Shown here piece by piece: positions 28,301 to 34,179 of a DNA stretch of 64,000 bases. Source of the stretch: Larimichthys crocea (Eukaryota > Chordata > Actinopteri > Sciaenidae); contig NW_020859554.1 in assembly GCF_000972845.2 (NCBI RefSeq), positions 28,375-92,374 on the forward strand. The letters are read 5' to 3'. The notes beneath the pieces are model-generated. The model was not told the origin of the DNA. It made no database searches and saw nothing but the letters and a program-made list of their open reading frames with translations. The position numbers and the translations under genes are program-made. Each line of letters starts with the position of its first letter. Position 1 is the first letter of the stretch.

Positions 28301-31111
28301 GGTCCCGGTTGCAGCTCCGCCGGCACTGCCCGTGCAAGTTGTCTACAACCAGGCCAGGAAGAGGAAGAGAGCGGCCTGACCACCCCTCTCTTCACCGGTG
28401 ATGCAGCTGGACATTCCCCGTTCTCCAGCTCCACCCATTTGGCTTTCGAGCGTGCACCTGGAGGCCCACCATGCCCCCATCTCTCGGCTGCCACGGACCG
28501 TGCCAGAGCGAACCGGGAGAAACAGACATTTGAAGGCAGAGGGTTCAGCAGTTGCCCCTCTCTCATGTCCACAAGCACGCACGTTCACACAAATTTTCGA
28601 AAATAAAATAAAATGTGTCCCGGTGTCACATCCAGGCCGATGGCCGAGGGCGCAGCTAACAAAAGCCAAATGTGTCAAAATAAACAACGCAGTGGCGGCA
28701 CCCGCTGTCCCCCCTCGGCAGAAAGCCACAGCTTTCCCTGTGGTAGGGGCTGTGTGGCCCCCGTCGCTGCGCTGTTCCCCCGGGCAGAAATGCTCAGCGG
28801 CACCCGGGGGTCATGTCACTATTCGCACCAAGAGAGGGCGCCACTGCACCACGGTTGGGGCCTCTCACGGTGGAGGGGTGGCGGTGTGTGTCCACTCTCT
28901 CCCCCAGATGGGAGAGATGGGCCGCGCTCCCAGCTCCGTCCTGGGTGTTAGACAATTTCGCGGGGATACAGGCTGCAGCTCGCTGCCGTTCCCCCACGAT
29001 TCGACGGTTTAATACACACCCAGGCTCAGGGAGTCAGCTCGTGTTTTACAGGAGGAAGTCCTCTCACTGATAAACAAAGGAGCAATCTGTGTCGTACCTC
29101 CCGCACAGTGTCAGAGCGGTTTTTACTCCAGGTATTTTCTGGTCCCCAAACGGGAGGGTTATTCGCCCTATCCTGGATCTACGTGCTCTGAACAAATATC
29201 TCAGGAAATACAAGTTCAGGATGCTAATGCACGCATCCCTGCTGCGCCTTGTGCGACAGAGTGATTGGTTCACTTCTGTTGATCTGAAAGCCGCGTATTT
29301 CCACATCCCGATCTATCTTCCCCACAGAAAGTATCTGAGATTTGCTTTCTAGGGGATCTGGTACGAGTACCGCATGCTCCCTTTTGGTCTGTTTTTAAGT
29401 CCAAGGGTGTTTGTGCGGTGCACGGAAGCGGCAATCTTTCTGGGATTATCCCTGGATTCTGTGACTTTCACAGCGCGCCTCTCAGCGGACCGAGTGAAAG
29501 CTTTCAGGGCATGTCTCGCGCTTTTTCATCCAGGCAAATCTGTTCAATTCAGATTGTGTCTTCGGTTACTTGGGCTGATGGCCTCTGCCATTCTCGTAGT
29601 CCATCTTGGCCGCCTCTGCATGAGGGAATTCCAGTTTTGGGTGGCCTCATGCGGGCTGGATCCCGAGCGTCATGGCGCACGGAGAGTGTTGGTCACACTG
29701 GGTTGCGCCAGGCGCTGCACCACTGGCGAGCCCCGTCCTTTCTGACCCACGGGGTGCCCATGGGTTCCATCCTGTCCAGGAAGGTGGTCACTACGGACGT
29801 CAGCCTGACAGGTTGGGGCAGGATTCACGAGGGCCAGTCTGTGAGGGGCCGCTGGGGTGTGGACCTCCAGCGGTCTCACATAAATTTTCTGGAACTTTCA
29901 GTTCTGAGTAATATGAGTGAGATGTCTCACCAGACAACCCTTCTTGCTTGCGCGAGTGAGAAGAGGTGCTTTTCTTGAATGACGTGGTGCCGTCCGCATG
30001 GGCTGTTTAAGGTAGGTGGTACTACCGGGAGCGGACGGACACGTTTCACCAGCCAATTAGGATTGGCGTAATGAGATTAATGCTTCTGAGTTCTGCAGCA
30101 GGGGCATGCATCCCCATAGTGAGACATCTCACTCATATTACTCAGAGAACCGGGGTTATGTAAATAACCTAAAGTTTTATTAGCAGAGGGCAGGTTGGCT
30201 GGGACCGACATACAACATAAAATAAATATCCTTCATCGAGAAACTATGATGGCCATGAAACACTCAGCTCAACATGCTGAACTCCATGGAAGAGGACATT
30301 AACTGGCAGTAACTGTAGATATAACGGGCTAATTTTAAGGTAAAAAAATCATAACGATTCTTATTCCAAGGTGATTATACTTTATTAAAAACATAGTTAT
30401 AATTATCATTTTCAGTTTTTGTAATATTATGTAAATATAGACCGAAACATCTTCAAACATCACATGTTCAGGTTCTTTGTAACTCTAAATATGTTTCTGC
30501 TCTCCCCATCATCATGATAATTTTTGATGATTTAGATGACGATGTAGAAGGAATGTTGAAGGAAACACTTGTTGAAGGTCCAGTGTTCCCTATCTATGTT
30601 TTCATTAGTATGTATGATCCCTATGATAACACTCTTCTTTTTTTGTTACCTTCAGAATAATTCTTTTACAACACTGTTGAATCTTTAGAGGCCACCGTCG
30701 AGCCGTTTTGAAGCACCCATGTGCTCTAACCCTATAACCATATAACACATCACATGTCCATTTCCACTGCTCATAAAGCACAAGGATATAATATTTTCAG
30801 TGTTCAATGTACAACTTTACTTTACAACAAGTTATCTTACCTGTCTTTACATATTTATGGTGATTGTTTCAACATTATTGAATGATACACATTATATATT
30901 ATCCCTTATCTCGTGACAACTTTTACTGTGCTTTCTGTGTCTAGCATTGAGTGTTTCAGTGGAGGAGAGTGACTGCAGAGTGCTGGTAGAAGAAGAACTG
31001 AGGCTCAAGCTGCTAGAGGTCAGCCAGCTGAGGAGAGACATTGATGAGCTAAGAAAAAGCATGTCAGATTGCTATGCTCAGTATATGGGTGACAGCTGTG
31101 TCTCCCAGTGA
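541..31111 (+). CDS. cep85l: cep85l, centrosomal protein 85-like (3' portion, 10-11 exons)
   Basis: Split gene covering the coiled-coil bulk and C-terminus of a CEP85-family protein. In vertebrates this family acts at centrosomes and the pericentriolar material; CEP85L is linked to neuronal migration and CEP85 to PLK4/STIL-dependent centriole assembly (established knowledge). Visible exons are 541-1403, 2276-2361, 7830-7947, 8044-8196, 9058-9210, 11472-11626, 11746-11863, 11957-12007, (14270-14371), 21459-21642 and 30945-31111, all with GT/AG borders and matching phases. Joined they give about 715 codons, against about 805 residues remembered for human CEP85L, so the missing start is upstream. 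I prefer CEP85L over CEP85 because of the [12 protein letters not shown] block, [24 protein letters not shown] and the stretch around [10 protein letters not shown]. Introns are swollen by transposons. No AATAAA appears in the first ~700 bases after the stop. Confidence 0.9.
1404..2275 (+). other. cep85l intron, nothing further recognised
   Basis: AT-rich intron sequence between two exons. A short TG run lies near 1888-1898. I see no coding segment or transposon end. Confidence 0.7.
2276..2361 (+). CDS. cep85l: cep85l exon, [14 protein letters not shown] block
   Basis: The acceptor is GTTCTCAG|ATG and the donor is ATAG|GTATTG. Phase is 0 in and 2 out; the split Arg codon is completed by the A opening the next exon at 7830. 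The peptide includes [17 protein letters not shown], a strongly conserved entry into the central coiled coil of CEP85/CEP85L. A 2.6-kb transposon begins 18 bases after the donor. Confidence 0.92.
2380..4985. mobile_element. DNA transposon with ~350-bp terminal inverted repeats
   Basis: 2380-2735 and 4630-4985 are inverted copies, both beginning TGGGCTGRAATATGTGCCAC. They contain runs of TTTGAATTTGAA and a conserved block (GTTGAGGCAGAGCAATC, CACCTACGTTTCTGAGCA). Both ends are flanked by TA, compatible with a 2-bp TA duplication. The 1.9-kb interior has no transposase I can read; it holds a fish LINE tail near 3700-3760 and a CG-rich, GA-rich stretch near 4070-4180. Superfamily unassigned. Confidence 0.72.
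3690..3900 (-). repeat. LINE 3' tail fragment inside the long-TIR element
   Basis: A run of AAATCAAATTAAATCAAA followed by TTTTATTTGTATAGCCCAAA is the reverse complement of the fish LINE 3' end seen at 6275-6460. It appears nested within the transposon. Confidence 0.55.
5190..5700. repeat. diverged fish dispersed repeat (AAATGGTAAA...CACTCAAAGTGCTTT type)
   Basis: Diverged copy of a very common fish family, recognisable by an AAATGGTAAA entry, CCACTCAAAGTGCTTTA, and a late CTTGCCCA...GGGTGACCCGCTCT block. A LINE-type TTTATTGATCCATTGAGGGC lies within it. No coding content. Confidence 0.45.
6275..6460 (+). repeat. LINE (Rex1/L2-type) 3' UTR with (TTTGA)n tail
   Basis: Contains GAGGGTCTAAGGACAGAGGG, GTAAAGCCCTCTGAGGCAAA, GGGCTATACAAATAAAATTG and a (ATTTG)n tail, the usual 3' UTR of a fish CR1/L2-group LINE. 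Strongly 5'-truncated. Confidence 0.65.
6565..7410. mobile_element. non-autonomous hAT element with intact 8-bp duplication
   Basis: Left terminus CAGGGGTCGGCAACC, right terminus GGTTGCCGACCCATG (inverted). The identical 8-bp ACCTAGGC occurs at 6557-6564 and 7411-7418, a hAT-type target duplication. AAGAGCC subterminal motifs occur at both ends. The 846-bp interior shows no transposase domain. Confidence 0.88.
7466..7530. repeat. (GAC)n/(AAC)n microsatellite
   Basis: Imperfect trinucleotide run GACGACGAC changing to AACAACAAC. Confidence 0.9.
7552..7670 (+). pseudogene. Tc1 transposase N-terminal fragment
   Basis: Reads [20 protein letters not shown] then [14 protein letters not shown]. This is the helix-turn-helix and linker of a Tc1/mariner transposase. 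Only about 35 codons remain, just 160 bases upstream of a cep85l exon. Confidence 0.75.
7830..7947 (+). CDS. cep85l: cep85l exon, first coiled-coil segment
   Basis: The acceptor is GTTTCAG|A and the donor AAG|GTGGCT. The first base completes the Arg codon and 39 codons follow, ending in phase 0. Heptad-like residues [18 protein letters not shown] match the conserved central block of the family, followed by a less regular [10 protein letters not shown] linker. Confidence 0.92.
8044..8196 (+). CDS. cep85l: cep85l exon, coiled coil
   Basis: The acceptor TTCTAAAG ends at 8043 and the donor AAG|GTACAG starts at 8197; 51 codons, phase 0 to 0. Residues around [13 protein letters not shown] correspond to the family's EVLQLNEFLKQ-type heptad region. 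A tempting ATG at 8053 is internal. Confidence 0.88.
8311..9011 (-). mobile_element. internally deleted Tc1/mariner element
   Basis: Left end TACAGTACTGTACAAAGG, right end the inverse of TACAGCACAGTGCAAAAG, both leading into TTTTAGGCAGGT-like sequence, at TA dinucleotides. The minus strand carries the transposase C-terminus ([20 protein letters not shown], then [14 protein letters not shown]) with in-frame stops. The rest of the transposase is deleted. The element sits entirely in the intron between 8196 and 9058. Confidence 0.85.
9058..9210 (+). CDS. cep85l: cep85l exon, most conserved coiled-coil block
   Basis: The acceptor is TCAACAG|ATA and the donor CAG|GTACAC; 51 codons, phase 0 to 0. 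It encodes [31 protein letters not shown] and [10 protein letters not shown], the signature run shared by CEP85 and CEP85L. This is the strongest single piece of evidence for the gene. Confidence 0.95.
9211..9985 (+). other. cep85l intron, nothing recognised
   Basis: Intron sequence with a short CA run just after the donor at 9210. No transposon end or coding block seen. Confidence 0.6.
9986..10065. repeat. LINE tail fragment (GATAGACTTTACTGATCCC type)
   Basis: AAAAGATAGACTTTACTGAT followed by a GGGGAATTCA-like block matches the (GATA)n-TTTATTGATCCC tail of fish LINEs, as at 40545. Confidence 0.5.
10455..10711. mobile_element. hAT element fragment
   Basis: Ends with CGACTAATCGTGGCAGCCCT, a typical hAT terminus. 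The block CAACATCGTGAATTCCTGG followed by TTATGGTATCATTTAC recurs at 54134-54178 in the centre of the giant palindrome. The left terminus is not identified. Confidence 0.55.
10712..11471 (+). other. cep85l intron, nothing recognised
   Basis: AT-rich intron with a short ACATA-rich patch near 11043-11088. No coding or transposon signature seen. Confidence 0.55.
11472..11626 (+). CDS. cep85l: cep85l exon, coiled coil
   Basis: The acceptor is GTGCTCAG|CAG (CAG|GAG three bases later is an alternative) and the donor CACGG|GTACAT. There are 51 codons plus two bases, so it exits in phase 2 and joins the C at 11746 to make a Gly codon. The residues are a highly charged Glu/Lys coiled coil ending in EKELIVSVH. 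Confidence 0.87.
11697..11739 (+). repeat. (TC)n microsatellite forming the acceptor pyrimidine tract
   Basis: About 21 TC units run to within seven bases of the AG at 11744-11745 that starts the next cep85l exon. Repeat and splice pyrimidine tract are the same sequence. Confidence 0.9.
11746..11863 (+). CDS. cep85l: cep85l exon preceded by a (TC)n tract
   Basis: The acceptor is GTAAAG|C and the donor AGG|GTAGCA; the first base completes a Gly codon, then 39 codons. [20 protein letters not shown] matches the CEP85L region around GIRLPMLD, which CEP85 lacks in this form. The pyrimidine tract of its acceptor is the microsatellite at 11697-11739. Confidence 0.9.
11957..12007 (+). CDS. cep85l: cep85l small coiled-coil exon
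   Basis: Seventeen codons between CACCAG|CTG and GCG|GTACGG, phase 0 to 0. The residues [14 protein letters not shown] fit the next family heptads. An alternative donor five bases downstream (GTAATT at 12013) would shift the phase and is less likely. Confidence 0.8.
12367..13262 (-). pseudogene. LINE ORF2 fragment, endonuclease to pre-RT (Rex1/CR1 group)
   Basis: Minus strand. 13262-12765 encodes the C-terminal half of an AP-type endonuclease: [41 protein letters not shown] and [12 protein letters not shown] (the SDH catalytic motif). 12798-12367, in another frame, continues with [20 protein letters not shown] and an R/K/E-rich linker ending in [11 protein letters not shown] frameshift separates the two, and there is no reverse transcriptase core. 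Clade assigned from memory. Confidence 0.75.
13280..13375. repeat. (AAT)n plus dispersed-repeat tail
   Basis: TTAATAATAATAATAATACA is followed by TTTTATTTAAAAGAGC and TACTCAAAGACACTTTACA, a common fish tail. Confidence 0.5.
13430..13915 (+). pseudogene. L1-like LINE reverse transcriptase fragment
   Basis: Plus strand, with stops and frameshifts. 13620-13705 gives [20 protein letters not shown] then IITLLPSR, and after a deletion 13785-13890 gives [19 protein letters not shown] and FAKIQML. These are conserved blocks of the L1-type RT N-terminal half. No YADD box is present. Confidence 0.7.
13841..14164 (-). other. unassigned coiled-coil reading frame
   Basis: A 107-codon minus-strand frame with a Lys/Glu-rich start ([10 protein letters not shown]) and a heptad-like run [20 protein letters not shown]. 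Its 3' third overlaps the L1 fragment, so the frame cannot be a clean gene. It may be a retrocopy or transposon ORF1 scrap, or chance in a GAA/CTT-rich patch. No family recognised. Confidence 0.2.
14270..14371 (+). CDS. cep85l: candidate cep85l exon (34 codons)
   Basis: Lies between an acceptor-like TTTGTTAG|G and a donor-like CCACAG|GTATAA. It is open for exactly 34 codons, phase 0 to 0, matching the end of 11957-12007 and the start of 21459-21642. The residues are basic and polar ([20 protein letters not shown]). I cannot align it firmly with the family's coiled coil, which has about 70 residues at this point in human CEP85L as I remember it. It could be a real divergent exon or a chance open interval. 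Confidence 0.4.
14372..14960 (+). other. cep85l intron, nothing recognised
   Basis: AT-rich intron preceding the first full Helentron-like copy. No coding block supported. Confidence 0.55.
14961..15330 (+). repeat. array of seven 5' hairpin modules, order a-b-a-c-a-b-a
   Basis: TGAGTGTGC starts at 14991, 15041, 15087, 15137, 15186, 15236 and 15282, spaced 46-50 bases. Each module is a hairpin (GTGTGC paired with GCACAC) ending in a GCTTATT-like link. Type a carries GTGCAAGGCGCACAC and TATGTTATCCACCGCGC, type b CTGAAAACGCACAC, type c CTGAAAGAGCACACTC and AAAACCTCTCGGGC. A truncated module precedes the first. Confidence 0.9.
16186..16310 (+). repeat. (CA)n microsatellite with CAGA interruptions
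   Basis: CAGACAGGCAGA runs into long CA tracts. The frames through it are artefacts of the repeat. Confidence 0.95.
16913..17212 (+). repeat. TTAACATGCTAATG minisatellite
   Basis: Irregular tandem array of AACATGCTAATGTTAAC-type units, interspersed with GCTAGCGC and ATTAGCCACTA segments. It is itself near-palindromic. The same array is the core of copy 2 and of the giant palindrome. Confidence 0.9.
17430..17600 (-). pseudogene. L1-like RT fragment around the YADD box
   Basis: Minus strand reads [18 protein letters not shown], the catalytic A/YADD motif of an L1-type RT, followed by [15 protein letters not shown]. About 85 codons remain. The flanks are unrelated repeats. Confidence 0.6.
17700..18860 (+). 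repeat. common fish dispersed repeat split by a hAT element
   Basis: The left half (GCTTATCCTCATCAGGGTCA, then CTGGAATCTATCCC and GACAAGTCGCCAG) and the right half (TTTTTGGACTGCGGGAGAAC, then GGAGAAAACCCACACAGACA) are two ends of one well-known fish repeat family. The 731-bp hAT element at 17893 is inserted between them. Confidence 0.7.
17893..18623 (-). mobile_element. hAT element with BED-finger remnant and 8-bp duplication
   Basis: Terminus TAGGGTTGTC at the left, GACAACCCTA at the right. The 8-bp GAGCTAAT is at 17885-17892 and 18624-18631. The minus strand (18434-18237) encodes the N-terminus of a hAT transposase with a BED zinc finger: [20 protein letters not shown] (the Cys pair), then [12 protein letters not shown] (the His pair). 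The catalytic domain is deleted, leaving a non-autonomous element. Confidence 0.9.
19081..19225 (+). repeat. compound inverted repeats within the 5' module array
   Basis: CTCTGGGCATCCACAC is inverted as GTGTGGATGCCCAGAG. TTCTTCAAAT/ATTTGAAGAA forms a hairpin. GAGGTTTTAAAGAGTGTGC is inverted as GCACACTCTTTAAAACCTC across an eight-base loop. A third module type (GGTGTGGATGCCCAGAGG) is visible here only. Confidence 0.85.
20185..20625 (+). repeat. TTAACATGCTAATG minisatellite, copy 2
   Basis: Same family as 16913-17212, with longer repeats including CATTAGCCACTAGGAATTAA and ATACATG-type segments. Confidence 0.9.
21459..21642 (+). CDS. cep85l: cep85l penultimate coding exon
   Basis: The acceptor is CCTTTTAG|AAG and the donor AAAT|GTAAGT; 61 codons plus one base. 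It encodes [19 protein letters not shown] and [14 protein letters not shown], a hallmark C-terminal block of CEP85/CEP85L. It sits just downstream of the second Helentron-like copy and about 100 bases before the DIRS element. Confidence 0.94.
21771..21946 (+). repeat. DIRS left inverted terminal repeat
   Basis: Pairs with 29958-30150 in inverted orientation, about 90 percent identical by eye. It ends in CACCTCTTCTCACTCG, mirrored by CGAGTGAGAAGAGGTG at the right. Confidence 0.9.
23756..26734 (-). mobile_element. Rex3 non-LTR retrotransposon, near full length
   Basis: Minus strand. The identical 12-bp AGCCTTCGTACC at 23744-23755 and 26735-26746 is the target duplication. The sequence contains the well-known Rex3 PCR primer sites: CGGTGACAAAGGGCAGCCCT at 24653, and the complement of TGGCAGACNGGGGTGGTGGT near 24997. 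The 3' end (at 23756, plus-strand left) is a GGACGGACGGACAG-type run. It lies inside the solo LTR. Confidence 0.95.
23780..26567 (-). pseudogene. Rex3 endonuclease-reverse transcriptase ORF, frameshifted
   Basis: Minus strand, RTE-clade ORF in several frames. The endonuclease runs 26567-25560: [49 protein letters not shown], then [12 protein letters not shown] and [15 protein letters not shown]. The RT runs 25407-24390: [52 protein letters not shown] and [13 protein letters not shown] (FADD catalytic box). The C-terminus (24469-23780) has [20 protein letters not shown], then [12 protein letters not shown] and [15 protein letters not shown]. All domains are present but at least three frame changes make it inactive. 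Confidence 0.93.
29041..29910 (+). pseudogene. DIRS reverse transcriptase/RNase H remnant
   Basis: VVP and YFLVPKREG enter the RT, then [36 protein letters not shown] (motif A Asp), a stop at 29350-29352, and [20 protein letters not shown]. The segment that should carry motif C (two Asp) is deleted: the frame jumps from the CTEAA helix to a FLGLSLDS thumb-like block. [15 protein letters not shown] then [14 protein letters not shown] is RNase H-like. Broken by a stop and frameshifts. Confidence 0.8.
29958..30166 (-). repeat. DIRS right inverted terminal repeat
   Basis: Inverse of 21771-21946, extending a little further with an AATATGAGTGAGATG block. That block also occurs in direct orientation just inside the element at 29909 (AATATGAGTGAGATGTCTCA), marking where the internal sequence was lost. 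Confidence 0.88.
30171..30944 (+). other. last part of the final cep85l intron
   Basis: AT-rich intron between the DIRS element and the terminal exon. Nothing further recognised. Confidence 0.6.
30945..31111 (+). CDS. cep85l: cep85l terminal coding exon
   Basis: The acceptor is GTCTAG|CA; the first two bases complete a Ser codon begun in the previous exon. [16 protein letters not shown] then leads to [12 protein letters not shown] and TGA at 31109-31111. The family ends in a near-identical RDIDEL...YAQDMG...TQ motif, so the stop is the genuine C-terminus. Confidence 0.95.
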
Positions 31112-33740
31112 CACCCAGTACCCTCCAGCTCTCATGGCGTGGTGGTGTGTCTGAACTCTTTTGCTACTCAATATGTCATTAATAACCACGTAAATAATGA
31201 TATTATTAGTGCCATAATAATAAGGTCCATAACAATGCTGAATTTCCCTTAAGGAAGTGTTTTGTGTCACTTTCATGGTGTTGTTGATGACAGATGATGT
31301 TGTGTGGGGGTAATGAGGTTTTGTCATTTTATTTTGCCAATGTAACGTTCTGCCTCAAAAGAAAAAGTGAGGCCAGCAACAGACTTTTGTTCAACAAGCA
31401 CACAGAGGCCAGAAAGGAAAGTGTGTAGACACAGCAGACAGGCCAAGACATAAGAGGCTCAACTGGGAGGGGAGCAGTAGGCAGGATGGGCATCAGAGAG
31501 GCAATGACAGCATGTAGAGCCAGAATATTTTATATGTAACTCATGAAATGAAGACTTTATTGAGACCAAACGAGAGTTGGTGATTGTTGGAACAATGAAA
31601 ACACTAACCAAGACGGGTTTAGTGAGTTTCATTTTGTTTCTGTCAACTCTGAATTTAAACAGTCCACACCATGCCACTTCCATCAGTGCACTTTTATTTA
31701 TTGTAATTGTTATTGTATTGTGTTTATATGAGGGGCATTTTATGCCAACACACTATACTAAAAACGTGTGTATAGCGCCTATGCGATGACATCAAACCTC
31801 TAACGTGTGTGTGTAAATTCCAATCACTTTCAATGGACAGACGGGCGTCACGTAGGCGTCCCGCAGACGCTGCACACGCGTTGTTGCGCATGCTTTGGTG
31901 CACCAGCACAGCTACACTCGCTCTGGAAGCAACTTTCCCAAAATGTTTCCCTCTTTGTTCTAGTGTCTTGTTTTTTCCCCCAGTTGCTTTATGTTTTTTG
32001 TTCTGGTGCTGTTAAAAAATCCTGTCTATTCAAATTCCTAATATTGATGTTGACGAGCCTTAAGCCTTAAGCCTGGCCCCGTCTCTGCCAGACTAATAAT
32101 GAACATGTCTTCATTGCTTAACTGCATAAGCGCTCACACTCGCACGCTTAGACAATCACCTTGGGATAAGATCATGAAAGAGATTACAGTGCCAGGGGGT
32201 GTGTTTGTGTGCACAAGCAGCTTTGATGTTTTAAATTGAGGAAAGGGGGACGGGAAAGCAGGGCACGAAGTGACATCTTTATACTAGATGGCAACCCTTT
32301 AAACATTTGTTAAAAGATTCTCCCACTTCCCCCGAAACTGTTTACATCTGGAAGATGCTCCCCAGTGTGTTTTTTTTTCATCACTCTTAGAATAGGGATT
32401 TTTTTTTTGGTGCACGGGCAATTAACCGTGTGAACTTCCGACTCTAATTAACATTTTTGGCTGGAGAGCTGTGTAAAATATAGAACAACATCGAAGTGAG
32501 TTATAATCCCACAATAATTCTGACTTAATTCTTTCAATTCCCCCGATTTCATTACTTCCTAAGTCCAGTTCCAAAGTACATTCTCTAAAGTTCCTCAGAG
32601 TATCATCCCAGGAGGAGTGGTGGTGGCAATTCACCTTTCTCGGGATGTCATGACCTGTGATTTAAAGGGGGCGTATGAACGTAGATCCAAAAATGACACC
32701 CACAGGGTCCTCTCTAGGATGGTATTATTTGAAAAGGTCCTCATGAAGAAGACTTGCCTGTTCTCATACCGTTGCTCAAGCTGAAGTCAACTGCTCACAT
32801 TTCAAATCCAATAATGATACCTATCACGTGCTAGTACCCACTCTCGACTCAATAAAACCCAATTAACAGGACTTATATGGAACATCATACGATCTGCACA
32901 TGTCCAACTTCCTATTGGGTCATTAGTAATCATCTCACAGAGTGGACGCAAAACTACGTCCAACCATTACAGACACAGCAATATATCACCGTGCATACCT
33001 GCGGGGCTTTATCAATCCCTGCAACCCAGTTCCGTCTGTTCAGTAGGTGACTATGCACATCAATCAATTCACTGCCCCTCTGCTCTAATACTTAATTCTC
33101 TTGTTGTGCACTCTCCCGGGACACGTCTGGCACGCCACATCTGAGGTAAACCTCTATGAAAGGCGGTTTTTATGATGGATGGAATAGGTCGTGTTGCTCC
33201 TGCTGTGCAAACTGGGACCTAAAACATGAATGCTTATGATTATCCAAGGCCCCATACACTACCACCAGGGAGAGAGTAAGTAAGAGTACATATGGTTGTG
33301 TTTGAAACTGTACTTTCATGTTGACAAGCATTCCTGGCAAACTTCTTTGCTTGTGGAAACGTACAAATAAAAATCTAACTTTTGAATCACTGAATTTTGA
33401 GGAGGAAGTAAGGAAGTCAGAAAGGTTAAACACGTCAAGTCAGTGTTGTATTTTTGAGTCTTAACAAACGAATAATTCAAAATAAGGTTGTTGCGCATAC
33501 TTCAACCACAATCCATCATATCTTTCTACCCTTCTTATTCCCAATAGATGTGTCCTAATATGTTTTGTCCACCCTACCGAGGTTAGTTTTGAATGTTTCC
33601 TTTAAAAACTAAATATAAAATCTGAAGTATGTTTGTGTGTGTTGTACAGTTGTGGGTCTGTTCCAACAGCGCAATCAATTTTGTGTGTATTATCAGGCCA
33701 AGAAAGTGTGTGGGTAACTATTTATTACTGATTTTAAAAC
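31112..33740 (+). other. cep85l 3' flank / intergenic
   Basis: Contains the 3' UTR of cep85l, but its end cannot be placed: there is no AATAAA before 32843. A block GCCTATGCGATGACATCAAA at 31779 also occurs at 12306 with an upstream GAGGGGCAT, so a dispersed repeat lies near 31720-31960. No open frame here resembles a known protein. Confidence 0.5.
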
Positions 33741-33749
33741 GGCTCCGTG

Positions 33750-34080
33750 CCGCCGTTTTCCCCACCACAAGCGCATCTTTATTACCGCATTAACGCGGCA
33801 TCTCTCAATCCACCGGCGGACTTAGTCCTGAAGCTATTTCAGTGCTTGATCTTGGCGGCTGTTGTATGTGAAATGTTGGACAGCCAGCTCGTCTTCCTGG
33901 AAACTGCCGTTTTTCCGCCTCTTGACGTTGTTTCCACGTCGTCTGGACGGTAGTGGTAGAGCCCGCGAGGCATCACCCGCGGGAACGAGAAGGCACCCCG
34001 GTATCGTTAATTCCCACCATGGTAGCGGACAAAAACACCCGCACACACCGGCTTTCCTCTTCTAGGCGGGGGGGGGAGGA
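33750..34080. promoter_or_regulatory. CpG-rich patch, possible CpG island
   Basis: Rich in CG (CCGTGCCGCCG, ACGTCGTCTGGACGG, CCCGCGGGAACGAG) in an otherwise AT-rich flank, followed by a G9 run and GA repeats near 34068-34180. No associated exon could be read, so promoter function is inference. Confidence 0.3.
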
Positions 34081-34179
34081 GGATGCTGAGGCTGGGGATT
34101 GAAAACTACCAAGTGATTAGCTCTAGATGCTTCTTATTTGCTGCTGGCAGAGAGAGAGTGAGAGAGAGGAGAGGATAAG

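Larger units (their letters stand above)
22331..28379 (+). pseudogene. DIRS gag-like ORF, interrupted
   Basis: Begins ATGGAGGCTAAAACC at 22331. [19 protein letters not shown] is a Cys/His zinc-knuckle-like start, followed by [18 protein letters not shown] and an acidic [10 protein letters not shown] tract. The frame is broken at 22768 by the LTR insertion and resumes at 27308 with [10 protein letters not shown]. It then has a TAG in place of a sense codon near 27464, the conserved [19 protein letters not shown] and [20 protein letters not shown], a frameshift near 28170, and a basic RKRKRAA end at 28379. Similar domesticated fish sequences are often labelled LAP2-alpha-like. Confidence 0.75.
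21740..30170 (+). mobile_element. DIRS-type retrotransposon, defective, split by nested insertions
   Basis: Inverted terminal repeats of about 200 bases: GCATTAATCTCATTACGCCA and CGTCCGCTCCCGGTAGTACC at the left recur inverted at the right (29958-30150), as in DIRS elements. Inside, in order, are a gag-like ORF (22331 onward, resuming at 27308), a reverse transcriptase (29089-29430) and an RNase H-like piece (29765-29900). The RT lacks its DD box and the tyrosine recombinase is absent, so the element is dead. It lies in the last cep85l intron. Confidence 0.85.

Noticed and set aside
28398..29012. 204-codon plus frame and its shadows
   Set aside because: Lies in the degraded linker between DIRS gag and RT; no motif, several overlapping frames.
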